Part shown: positions 33,848 to 41,986 of the stretch, one piece after another
How the letters are laid out: every line of letters begins with the position of its first letter
Numbering within the stretch: position 1 is the stretch's first letter
Source of the DNA: an uncultured Pelagibacteraceae bacterium
Lineage (GTDB): Bacteria; Pseudomonadota; Alphaproteobacteria; Pelagibacterales; Pelagibacteraceae
Direction: 5' to 3'
Assembly (NCBI GenBank): GCA_902634305.1
Contig: CACPJJ010000010.1
Span: 1-47,787, forward strand
DNA length: 47,787 nucleotides
Notes under the pieces: generated by a model
What the model saw: only the letters and a program-made list of their open reading frames with translations
Told to the model about the DNA's origin: nothing
The model's database searches: none
Translations under genes and position numbers: made by a program

Positions 33848-34375
33848 ATGAATTTAAAAGATTATATTAGGTCAATCAAAGATTATCCAAAAAAAGGAAT
33901 TCTTTTTAGAGACATAACAACATTAATTAAAAACGAAAAAGCTTTCAAAGAGTGCATTGACCAAATAGTAGATAGAACCAAAAAATTTAAAGTAGATAAA
34001 ATTGCCGCTATTGAATCAAGAGGTTTTGTTTTTGCATCAGCAGTGTCTTATATACTTAATAAACCTTTTATATTGTTAAGAAAAAAAAATAAATTACCTG
34101 CTGAAACTCATTCAGTAGATTTTGAACTAGAGTATGGAACAGCCACTATAGAAGTTCATAAAGATTCAATTAAAACAAATGATTCAGTTTTAATTATTGA
34201 TGATTTAATAGCAACTGGAGGAACTGCTGAAGCTGCTGCAAAACTAGTTGAGATATCAAAAGGTTCAGTTTCAGGATTTATTTTTGTTATTAATCTTTTT
34301 GATTTAGGTGGTTGTGATAAACTTATTAAATCAGGATATAAAGTAGAAAGTTTAATCGAATTCCCAGGACACTAA
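33848..34375 (+). CDS. apt: Adenine phosphoribosyltransferase
   Basis: Converts adenine and PRPP to AMP, completing recovery of the adenine freed by MtnP. The 175-residue protein has the Apt start DYIRSIKDYPKKGILFRDIT, AIESRGFVFA near 58-67, and the PRPP-binding motif VLIIDDLIATGGTAEAA near 116-132. The length is typical (about 170-180). It is transcribed divergently from mtnP with a 41-base shared upstream region and overlaps the convergent GT2 gene by 4 bases. Confidence 0.95.
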   Translation: MNLKDYIRSIKDYPKKGILFRDITTLIKNEKAFKECIDQIVDRTKKFKVDKIAAIESRGFVFASAVSYILNKPFILLRKKNKLPAETHSVDFELEYGTATIEVHKDSIKTNDSVLIIDDLIATGGTAEAAAKLVEISKGSVSGFIFVINLFDLGGCDKLIKSGYKVESLIEFPGH

Positions 34376-35265
34376 TTATTTATTCTAAAAAAAGATTTTT
34401 TTCCAATCATTGAATTTAATAATCCTAAAAAACGGTATAAATAATTTGTTCTTTTTTTCTTATTAAAAATTATAGTGAATAAAATTAATTTAAATAAAGA
34501 TCTTATTAACTTTCCAAAAGAAACCTTTAAAGCTTTAACATACCCATCATTTTTTCTATGATAATAAAAATAAGACCACATGTAATGCCAATTTCTTACT
34601 TTAATAAGGTCTATTTCATTAGTTAAATCTGTTGAACTTTTAAAACCAAAATGATTAACAATTAGTTTTGAAGAAGAATAAACTTTTTCTCCACTTTTCT
34701 TTAAATATTTGCATAAATCAAATTCTTCAAAAAAAAGAAAAAAATTTTCATCAAATATAAATTTACTTTTGAATTTTTCTAAATTTAATAACATTGAACA
34801 TCCAACTACCCAGTCTACATTTGAAAGATTTAAATCTTGGACATGATCAGCGTCTTTTAAGCTTAAACTACTATCAAAGAACCCAGCAGGTGCATAGGTT
34901 TCATTATCAAGATATTGTGAACCAATTATACTAAAATCTAATTCACCATTTAAATAAATTTTTAAATTCTCAAAATAATTATTTTCACAAACTATATCTG
35001 GGTTTAATATTAAAGCATATTTTGTATCAACTTTTTGTAAACCATAGTTATTTCCTCTGCCATATCCAATATTTTCACCAGTACAAAATATTGACACATT
35101 TTTGTATTTATTTCCGATCTGATCTTCGTTTAAAAATTTTGTTGAATTTTCAACAATAATAACTTTTATGCTTGGGTCTATTGAAGATAAACATTTTTCT
35201 AATATGCTTAATTCAGTTTTATATGTAACAATGACAACGCTTAAATTAGAAAAATTATTACTCAT
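34372..35265 (-). CDS. GT2-family glycosyltransferase (rhamnosyltransferase-like)
   Basis: A 297-residue GT-A glycosyltransferase. LSVVIVTYKTE near 8-18 is the family-2 start, VENS and GENIGYGRGNNYGL near 62-75 form the nucleotide-sugar region, and ALILNPDIVCEN near 84-95 is the DxD-equivalent. FFLFFEEFDLC near 173-183 is the acceptor-side motif common in rhamnosyltransferase-like enzymes. Use of dTDP-rhamnose from the adjacent divergent rfb operon is plausible but unproven. It lies 58 bases from rfbB in the opposite direction. Confidence 0.83.
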   Translation of the reverse strand: MSNNFSNLSVVIVTYKTELSILEKCLSSIDPSIKVIIVENSTKFLNEDQIGNKYKNVSIFCTGENIGYGRGNNYGLQKVDTKYALILNPDIVCENNYFENLKIYLNGELDFSIIGSQYLDNETYAPAGFFDSSLSLKDADHVQDLNLSNVDWVVGCSMLLNLEKFKSKFIFDENFFLFFEEFDLCKYLKKSGEKVYSSSKLIVNHFGFKSSTDLTNEIDLIKVRNWHYMWSYFYYHRKNDGYVKALKVSFGKLIRSLFKLILFTIIFNKKKRTNYLYRFLGLLNSMIGKKSFFRINN

Positions 35266-35323
35266 AAAAAAAGATAGATAGTTAAATATATACTTTTTTT
35301 TTTTATTAATGTAGAAATTTTAT

Positions 35324-36343
35324 ATGAATAAAATAGTTGTAACTGGTGGTCTTGGTTTTATTGGTAGTAATTTAGTTGATTTATTAATTAAAAATGGATT
35401 TTTTGTTATAAATATTGATAAAATAAGTTACGCTTCAAATTTTTATAACACCTTAGATTTCAAAAATAATAAAAATTATAAATTCTTTAAATTAGACATA
35501 AATAACAAAATCAAACTTTTAAAAATTTTCAAGAAATATAAACCAATAGGAATATTTAACCTTGCAGCTGAAACTCACGTTGATCGTTCAATTGACTCAC
35601 CTGGACAATTTATTAAAAGCAATATAGTAGGAACATTTAATCTACTAGAGGCATTTAAAGAATACTCAAAAAAAAATAAAAAATATAAATTAATTCATAT
35701 TTCTACAGATGAAGTTTATGGTGATATTTTAAAGGGAAGAACAAAAGAAAATTATCCTTATAGTCCAAGCTCACCTTACGCAGCCAGTAAAGCATCATCA
35801 GATCACATTGTTTTTTCTTATGTTAAAACTTTTGGGGTAAATGCAATAATTACAAATTGCTCAAATAATTATGGACCAAAACAACATCCTGAGAAACTAA
35901 TTCCAAAAATGATTTATAATATAATAAATAATAAACCTCTTCCTATTTATGGTAATGGAAAAAATTCTAGAGAGTGGATATATGTCAAAGACCACTGTGA
36001 AGCTTTAATAAAAGTTTTTAAATCAGGAAAAACTGGTCAAACCTATAATATTGGATCAAATAAAAATTTAAATAATATAGAAATTTGTAAAAATTTATTA
36101 AAAGTTGCAAAAAAAAATATAAAAGTTGGTAAAAAAGTAAAAATAAAATTTATAAATGATAGACCTGGTCATGATAAAAGATATGCACTTGATAGTTCAA
36201 AATTAATAAAAAAATTAAAATGGAAACCAAAAACAAATTTTTTTGATGGAATTAACAAGACATTTAAATGGTATATGGACAATAAAAAATATTATAGATC
36301 TCTAAATAAAAAAGATATTATTAAAAGATTGGGGAAAATTTAA
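35324..36343 (+). CDS. rfbB: dTDP-glucose 4,6-dehydratase
   Basis: Second step to dTDP-deoxysugars: dTDP-glucose to the 4-keto-6-deoxy intermediate. The extended SDR has 339 residues with the NAD motif TGGLGFIGSN at 7-16, NLAAETHVDRSID near 76-88, the catalytic STDEVYGD near 124-131 (Thr-Asp-Glu triad) and YAASKASSDH near 148-157. All are typical of RmlB. It is the first gene of a tightly packed operon rfbB-rfbA-rfbC-rfbD-like-FkbM, in which the stop overlaps the next start by one base. Codon use is very A-rich (many Lys, Asn, Ile), more so than in the housekeeping genes here. Confidence 0.93.
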   Translation: MNKIVVTGGLGFIGSNLVDLLIKNGFFVINIDKISYASNFYNTLDFKNNKNYKFFKLDINNKIKLLKIFKKYKPIGIFNLAAETHVDRSIDSPGQFIKSNIVGTFNLLEAFKEYSKKNKKYKLIHISTDEVYGDILKGRTKENYPYSPSSPYAASKASSDHIVFSYVKTFGVNAIITNCSNNYGPKQHPEKLIPKMIYNIINNKPLPIYGNGKNSREWIYVKDHCEALIKVFKSGKTGQTYNIGSNKNLNNIEICKNLLKVAKKNIKVGKKVKIKFINDRPGHDKRYALDSSKLIKKLKWKPKTNFFDGINKTFKWYMDNKKYYRSLNKKDIIKRLGKI

Positions 36344-37215
36344 TGATTAAAAAAGGAATTATTTTGGCTGGTGGCCATGGCACTAGAATGAGTCCACTTA
36401 CTAAAGCGGTCAATAAACAACTACTTCCAATATATGACAAACCTTTAATTTATTATCCATTATCAATTTTAATGCTCTCAAAAATTAGAGATATTTTAAT
36501 AATAGTTAACAAAGGTCAGCTGAGTCAGTACAAAAAATTATTACAAAATGGAAAAAATTTAGGTTTAAAAATTAATTTTATTGAACAAAACTATCCAAAA
36601 GGCTTACCAGATGCCTTCATTTTAGGAGAAAAGTTTATAGGAAAAGAAAATGTAGCTCTTATTCTGGGAGATAATTTTTTTTATGGGCAAAATTTATCTG
36701 AAAAACTACTGGAAAGTAAAAAATTAAAAAATGGTGCAAAAGTATTTCTTCATAAGGTAAGTAAGCCAGAACTTTATGGAGTAGCAAAAATTAATAATAA
36801 AAATAAAATTATTGGAATTAGGGAAAAACCAAAAAAATATTATTCAGACTATGCAATAACAGGCCTATATTACTTCGATAATAAAGTTATAAAGTACGCC
36901 AAAAGTTTAAAACCATCCAGAAGAAACGAAATTGAAATAACTGATTTATTAAAAAAATATCTATCAAATAAAAAACTTTCAGCTGAAATTATAGGAAGAG
37001 GTGGTGCTTGGCTTGATACTGGTTCAATAGAAGACTTTTATAAAACAAGTAATTTTGTTTCATCTGTAGAAAATAGACAGGGATTTAAAATTGCCTGCTT
37101 AGAAGAAATTTCGTTAAACAATAATTGGATAAAAAAAAAAGATATTTTAAATTCTATTAAATTTTATGGTAACTGTGATTATTCAAAATATTTAAAAAAC
37201 CTTCTTTCTAGATGA
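36343..37215 (+). CDS. rfbA: Glucose-1-phosphate thymidylyltransferase
   Basis: Makes dTDP-glucose from glucose-1-phosphate and dTTP. The 290-residue protein has KGIILAGGHGTRMSPLT at 4-20 (nucleotidyl loop), KQLLPIYDKPLIYYPL near 26-41, ALILGDNFFYG near 104-114 (metal-binding Asp), YAITGLYYFD near 169-178 and GGAWLDTGS near 217-225. These are standard RmlA features. It overlaps rfbC by 4 bases (ATGA). The mutase at 11.7-13.1 kb could supply the glucose-1-phosphate. Confidence 0.93.
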   Translation: MIKKGIILAGGHGTRMSPLTKAVNKQLLPIYDKPLIYYPLSILMLSKIRDILIIVNKGQLSQYKKLLQNGKNLGLKINFIEQNYPKGLPDAFILGEKFIGKENVALILGDNFFYGQNLSEKLLESKKLKNGAKVFLHKVSKPELYGVAKINNKNKIIGIREKPKKYYSDYAITGLYYFDNKVIKYAKSLKPSRRNEIEITDLLKKYLSNKKLSAEIIGRGGAWLDTGSIEDFYKTSNFVSSVENRQGFKIACLEEISLNNNWIKKKDILNSIKFYGNCDYSKYLKNLLSR

Positions 37216-37739
37216 TCGTAAAAACAAAATTTAAAGATTTATTTATTTTAAAAAATAAATTATTTAAGGATAAAAGAGGTTATTTTAAAGAACTAGTTAA
37301 AGAAAAAAAAATAAAAAAAAAATTTCCTTTTATGGTAATGTCTTACTCTAAAAAAAATGTAATTAGAGGACTTCATATACAAACAAAAAAATCACAAGGA
37401 AAATTTGTTTCCGTCTTAAAGGGAAGAATTTATGATGTTGCTGTTGATCTTAGAAAAAATTCGAAAACTTTTGGTAAATTTTTTTCATGCATATTGAGTG
37501 AGAAAAATTCAAAATCTATATATATACCTCCAGGATTTGCGCATGGTTTTTGTTGCTTAGAAAAGGAAAATTATATTATTTATAGTTGTACACAATACAG
37601 ACACGCTTTCAGTGAAAGAGCTATAAAATATAATGACAAAACGTTAAATATTAAATGGCCTTTAAGAAAAACTATAATTTCTAAAAAAGATCAAAACGCC
37701 CAAACCTTTATAGAATTTAAAAAACAATATTTAAAATGA
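37212..37739 (+). CDS. rfbC: dTDP-4-dehydrorhamnose 3,5-epimerase
   Basis: A cupin-fold epimerase of the dTDP-L-rhamnose pathway, 175 residues. RGLHIQ near 53-58 supplies the catalytic His, YDVAVDLRKNSKTFG near 75-89 the Asp and Arg contacts, and YIPPGFAHGFCCLE near 104-117 the second conserved His. QYRHAFSERAIKYND near 127-141 holds the tail residues found in RmlC. It overlaps its neighbours by 4 bases on both sides. Confidence 0.9.
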   Translation: MIVKTKFKDLFILKNKLFKDKRGYFKELVKEKKIKKKFPFMVMSYSKKNVIRGLHIQTKKSQGKFVSVLKGRIYDVAVDLRKNSKTFGKFFSCILSEKNSKSIYIPPGFAHGFCCLEKENYIIYSCTQYRHAFSERAIKYNDKTLNIKWPLRKTIISKKDQNAQTFIEFKKQYLK

Positions 37740-38437
37740 AAAAAAAAATTCTACTAACAGGTGGTGATGGACGATTTGCTAAAATTCTAAAAAGAAAAAA
37801 TAAAAACTTAGATATATTTTTTGTTTCTAAAAAACAATGTAATATTCTAAATTTAAATTCAATAACTAAGATCATAAAAAAAATTAAACCAAAAATTTTA
37901 ATTCACTGTGCAGGTTTATCTAGACCTATGACAATTCATGAAAAAAATATTTCAAAAAGTATAGATTTAAATATTATTGGTACAGCTAATATAGTTAAGA
38001 TATGTAAGAAGTTTAATATCAAATTAATATATTTTTCAACTGGGTATGTTTATGAAGGAATTAAAGGAAATTATAGTGAAAAAGATCCTGTAAAACCTTT
38101 TAATAACTATGGACTTTCAAAGCTTGGTGGAGAGTGTGCGGTGGCAATGTATAAAAACTCATTAATCCTAAGGATTACAATGACAAAAAAACCTTTTCAA
38201 TACGATAAAGCGTACACAAACTTAAAAACTAATTTTATGTTTCACGAAGACCTTGTTAAAATTCTACCTAAAATAATTAATCAAAAAGGTATTTTAAATG
38301 TTGGTGGAAAATCTCAATCTGTATATTCCTTTGCCAAAATATATAACCCAAAAGTTAAAAAAACTAAAAATAAAGATTTTAGTAAATTGCCTCCTAATCA
38401 AACTATGAACTTGTCAAAACTTAAAAAGGTTCTTTAA
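37736..38437 (+). CDS. RfbD-like sugar-nucleotide reductase/epimerase (short, divergent)
   Basis: By position this should be dTDP-4-dehydrorhamnose reductase. The 233-residue SDR-fold protein has ILLTGGDGRFAK near 5-16 in place of the usual GxxGxxG loop (the third Gly is Ala), HCAGLSRP near 59-66, the catalytic YFSTGYVYEG near 101-110, and YGLSK near 126-130 with Tyr and Lys present. It is about 60 residues shorter than typical RmlD, with a reduced C-terminal substrate domain. It may be a functional minimal reductase or an enzyme with another 6-deoxy product. Its stop is directly followed by the FkbM-type gene start. Confidence 0.7.
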   Translation: MKKKILLTGGDGRFAKILKRKNKNLDIFFVSKKQCNILNLNSITKIIKKIKPKILIHCAGLSRPMTIHEKNISKSIDLNIIGTANIVKICKKFNIKLIYFSTGYVYEGIKGNYSEKDPVKPFNNYGLSKLGGECAVAMYKNSLILRITMTKKPFQYDKAYTNLKTNFMFHEDLVKILPKIINQKGILNVGGKSQSVYSFAKIYNPKVKKTKNKDFSKLPPNQTMNLSKLKKVL

Positions 38438-39223
38438 ATGTTACCTAAAATTTTTAAGCCAAATTATGAATATAATTTAATAAGATTTGGAAAAGATAAC
38501 GATGGTGGTTATCTTGTTGAAAAACAATCTATATTTAAATCAAAATCATTAATTTCGTTAGGACTTGGTCATGATTGGAGTTTTGAAAAAGATTACTACA
38601 AGTCAAATAAAAAGCCTATTTATTGCTACGATCACTCTGTAAGTTATTCATCAATAAGAAAATATTCACTTAGATCGCTAGGGAGTTATTTCTTCAGAAT
38701 TTTTAAGCCTAAATATTTTCTTAAAAAAAAATTCTTTTCAAATATGTTGGATGATATTTTTTTATTTGTTGATTATAAAAATTTTTTTAAAGACAGTAAA
38801 AAACATTTCAAGCAAAGGATTGGGCCAGGAAAAGACGGAGTAAATATAAATCATATATTAAATAAAAATAATATAGAATTGCCTGTATTTATAAAGATAG
38901 ATATAGAAGGTTCAGAATATAGAATTTTAGACGAACTACTTAAATTTCAAAATAATATAACAGGTATTGTAATTGAATTTCATGATTTTGATATTCACAT
39001 AAATAGAATTATCAAGTTTATTGAAAATCTTGAAATGGATTTAGTTCATATTCATCCACAAAATCCTGCTCCAATAAATGATTATAATATCCCAACTCAA
39101 ATAGAAATATCTTTTGCTAAAAATCCAGAAAAAATATCAAATAATCCAAAAATTCCCAATGATTTAGATCAACCAGCGAATCCAAGCTTTAATGAAATAG
39201 AAATAAAATTTGCTAATGATTAA
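38438..39223 (+). CDS. FkbM-type methyltransferase-like protein
   Basis: A 261-residue protein with SAM-methyltransferase features of the FkbM kind: LISLGLGHDWSFEKDY near 35-50 as motif I and the characteristic VFIKIDIEGSEYRIL near 150-164. These enzymes commonly O-methylate sugars, which suits the last gene of an rfb operon. The motif-I glycines are GLGHD rather than the usual GxGxG, and the N-terminal half is divergent, so activity is not certain. It ends 12 bases from the convergent three-domain fusion gene. Confidence 0.72.
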   Translation: MLPKIFKPNYEYNLIRFGKDNDGGYLVEKQSIFKSKSLISLGLGHDWSFEKDYYKSNKKPIYCYDHSVSYSSIRKYSLRSLGSYFFRIFKPKYFLKKKFFSNMLDDIFLFVDYKNFFKDSKKHFKQRIGPGKDGVNINHILNKNNIELPVFIKIDIEGSEYRILDELLKFQNNITGIVIEFHDFDIHINRIIKFIENLEMDLVHIHPQNPAPINDYNIPTQIEISFAKNPEKISNNPKIPNDLDQPANPSFNEIEIKFAND

Positions 39224-39235
39224 TTACATCGTTTT

Positions 39236-41779
39236 TTAGTTTTCCAAATTTTTAATATTAATAAAATTGTCAGATATTGATTTATTATTTTTCTTAATAT
39301 CGTCAAAAAAGTTCCAGGCTAAAACAATAACGGCTGGGAGTTTTTTTGAAATTTTACTTTTTGATTGAATAGGAATTTTAACACCTGGAATAAATTTTCC
39401 ATGCTTTAACTTATTATCTTCAACAATGTAATCAATTTGTTTTGAAATACCAAAAAAATTTAATGCTGTTGTGGCTTTAGCGGGCGCTCCATACCCAACA
39501 AGATTTTTATTTTCTATTTTTAATTTGTTAATGTTTTCTATAACCTTTTCTCTTATTTTTAAAACTTTTTCTCCAAAATTTTGGTAAGTTTTATAATTTT
39601 TAATTCCATATTTCTCTTCTTCATTAATTAAATCATTTACACTTTTTTCAATTTTAATTTTTTTATCTTTTGAAACGTAAATTCTTAATGATCCACCATG
39701 AGTTTCAATTTTATCTGCCCTAAAAATTTTTACATCAAACTGATTAAAAAAGTTTTTTAATGATGTAATTGACCAATAATTATAGTGTTCATGGTAAATA
39801 TTATCAAAAGTTAGATCTTTTAATGTATTCATCAAATATTGAACTTCGATAATTATTGTGCCTTTTTTGCTTAATAAACTTATCATACAAGCTGCCATTT
39901 CTTTCAAATCATCTGAATGAGCAAAAACATTTGATGCAAGAATAAGATCTGCATTTTTTTTTATTTTTTTTAAATTTTTCTTACTTAAAAAGCCATTAAA
40001 TGTTTTAATTTTATTTTTATTTGCTAATTTTGCTAAATTTTTAGCTGGCTCTATACCTAATATTTTTTTAAATTTTAAATTTTTAAATGGTTTAAGAGCA
40101 ACTCCATCATTGCTTCCTACATCAATTATGTAAGAATTTTTAGGTTTTAATTTAAATTCATTAATATACTTTTTTGCAGCTTTTTCGAAATGATCTCTGA
40201 AAACTTTAGAAGTTGAAGATGTATAAAGATAGTTTGAAAACAATTTTTTAGGATCAACTGCAACTGATAGCTGACAATTATGACAATTTTCACAATAATT
40301 TACCTCTAATGGATACAATTCATTTTTTTCATTTTTCTTTTTAAGTAAATTATTCGCTAATGGTTGATATCCTAGAGATAACACTCTTTTTAATTTTTTT
40401 CCTCCACAACATCTGCACTCAAATTTATAACAACTTAATAATAAATTTTTTTCCTTCTCATCAACAAATACATGTTTAATTGTGTGTGTTACTCCATAAT
40501 TTTTATGCTCTCTATCTCCTCTTACTAAATTTAAAAAAGTTGTATCTTTAGTAAATAGCATTGTGTGAGCGACATTTGGTTTAATTATAGATAACTGACC
40601 TTCATTTACAACTTGCGTAATTTTTGGTGAATTCGGATTTAATATATCTTGAAATATCTCTATGATTTGTCCTTTTGTAAAAAGACATTTTTGTTCCTGC
40701 TGAGGATGATAGTGATTTGCTCTTATAGTACCTTTTTTTGAATCAACCAATCCTATCATATTAATTGGTTCTGTTAGTTCATGATTGCTAATTTTTCCTC
40801 TAGAATCTATAAATTCATTATTACCATCCCTAACATGCTCTAAATTTTTTATTAGATTTTGCTTTGACCATTTTGTTATCATTTCTTTTATACTTTCATC
40901 AAGCGCATAAAGAAATTTAAAACCAGTATCTAAAATTTTTTTATTTGATAATGAAAATCCTAAATTAGGAACCTCATCATTTGTTTCTCTTAACACGATC
41001 TTAGGATTATGTTTTTTACAAATTTCAGCTACATCTTTAACTGTTACTGTATCTTTAGTTAAATTATAAATTTCTGATGTTAAATCTTCTCTTTCTTCCA
41101 TAAATTTAAAACATCTAGCAACATCAATTAGTGGAACTAAGCTTTTAATTTGTCTTCCTCCTGCGAATAATTTTAATAAACCATCATGAGACGCTAACTT
41201 TGAAAAGTAATTTACCATAATATCAATTCGTGCGGTATCTGTTGAATATCCGTATACAGAACCTAGTCTTAAAATTATAAAATTTTTTCCAGATGCTTTT
41301 AATTGTTTTTCATTAAAATCTTTTGATTTTCCATAAGCAAGAACTGGAAGTGTTGCTTCATCCTCACCTATATTCTTTTTAACTCTTTCAATACCTTCAT
41401 ATACTACATGTGTCGAAGGCATTATTATTTTACATTTATCGCTAATTGAATCAATAATATTTTGCGTACCTTCCTCAGCAACTAATTTTATTTTTTTTTC
41501 TTTTTCTGGACTAGTTTCGCTTTTAACTCTTGGGACATCTGTAATTCCAGCTAAATGATGGACTATGTCTGCATCTTTACAATATTTCTTAATAAGTTCT
41601 TTATCTAATATATCTCCATGAACAAAGTTCATATTCCAATTACGAATTTGATTTACTCTTTCAGAAATAAAACGATTATCTATAACTGTGATTTGATCAT
41701 TCCAACTATACCCGGAATAAATTTTACATAGTTCTGTACCTATATAGCCAAGACCTCCTGTTATAACTATTTTTTTCAT
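39236..41779 (-). CDS. Three-domain fusion: sugar-nucleotide epimerase, cupin, and C-methyltransferase
   Basis: The 847-residue protein joins three enzymes of deoxysugar metabolism. Residues 1-310 are an extended SDR: TGGLGYIG at 7-14, PSTHVVYEG near 121-129, and Tyr149/Lys153 in YGKSK. Residues about 325-440 are a cupin with HYHPQQEQ at 356-363 and a second His in VAHTM near 403-407, resembling the CapF C-terminal or WxcM-like sugar cupins. Residues about 450-847 are a sugar C-methyltransferase: a Cys-rich zinc site (Cys455, 457, 458 and Cys496, 499, 502), the SAM loop IIDVGSNDG at 551-559, and the C-terminal GYGAPAKATTALNFFG. ATG at 41779 is preferred to an in-frame TTG at 41803 that would run into the tRNA leader. 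The likely product is a branched-chain sugar nucleotide. Confidence 0.85.
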   Translation of the reverse strand: MKKIVITGGLGYIGTELCKIYSGYSWNDQITVIDNRFISERVNQIRNWNMNFVHGDILDKELIKKYCKDADIVHHLAGITDVPRVKSETSPEKEKKIKLVAEEGTQNIIDSISDKCKIIMPSTHVVYEGIERVKKNIGEDEATLPVLAYGKSKDFNEKQLKASGKNFIILRLGSVYGYSTDTARIDIMVNYFSKLASHDGLLKLFAGGRQIKSLVPLIDVARCFKFMEEREDLTSEIYNLTKDTVTVKDVAEICKKHNPKIVLRETNDEVPNLGFSLSNKKILDTGFKFLYALDESIKEMITKWSKQNLIKNLEHVRDGNNEFIDSRGKISNHELTEPINMIGLVDSKKGTIRANHYHPQQEQKCLFTKGQIIEIFQDILNPNSPKITQVVNEGQLSIIKPNVAHTMLFTKDTTFLNLVRGDREHKNYGVTHTIKHVFVDEKEKNLLLSCYKFECRCCGGKKLKRVLSLGYQPLANNLLKKKNEKNELYPLEVNYCENCHNCQLSVAVDPKKLFSNYLYTSSTSKVFRDHFEKAAKKYINEFKLKPKNSYIIDVGSNDGVALKPFKNLKFKKILGIEPAKNLAKLANKNKIKTFNGFLSKKNLKKIKKNADLILASNVFAHSDDLKEMAACMISLLSKKGTIIIEVQYLMNTLKDLTFDNIYHEHYNYWSITSLKNFFNQFDVKIFRADKIETHGGSLRIYVSKDKKIKIEKSVNDLINEEEKYGIKNYKTYQNFGEKVLKIREKVIENINKLKIENKNLVGYGAPAKATTALNFFGISKQIDYIVEDNKLKHGKFIPGVKIPIQSKSKISKKLPAVIVLAWNFFDDIKKNNKSISDNFINIKNLEN

Positions 41780-41804
41780 TTTATTTAATATCAAATCTAT
41801 CAAA

Positions 41805-41881
41805 TGGTAGCGGGAAGTGGGATCGAACCACTGACCTCGGGCTTATGAGTCCCGCGCTCTAACCAACTGAGCTACCCCGCC
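41805..41881 (-). tRNA. tRNA-Met (CAU), elongator type
   Basis: Reading the reverse strand from 41881, the 77 bases fold as a cloverleaf: acceptor GGCGGGG, D-arm GCTC/GAGC with AGTTGGTTA loop, anticodon loop CTCATAA (anticodon CAT), variable AGGTC, T-arm AGTGG/CCACT with loop TTCGATC, discriminator A and an encoded CCA at 41805-41807. The D-arm and acceptor rule out initiator tRNA. Elongator Met is most likely; tRNA-Ile2, whose CAU is modified to lysidine, is an alternative. There are irregularities: G1-U72 and G7-U66 wobbles and an A31/G39 mismatch closing the anticodon loop. Confidence 0.9.
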
Positions 41882-41986
41882 ACTTGATTTATGTTGATTT
41901 ATAATAGTTTTATATTTTGATTCAATACTTATCCACAAGTCATAATTCAATTGAATTAATGTTTTTCAAGGATACGTTTATCAACT

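Noticed and set aside
34372..41803. Direct repeat of the tRNA-Met 3' end marking an integrated island
   Set aside because: No second copy of the tRNA 3' sequence was found by eye within the window, so the integration idea for the sugar block stays unsupported by att sites.
41805..41881. Initiator tRNA-Met
   Set aside because: The acceptor start and the TAGCTCAGTTGGTTAGAGC D-arm are those of elongator-type tRNAs, and the three G-C pairs above the loop are interrupted by A31/G39.
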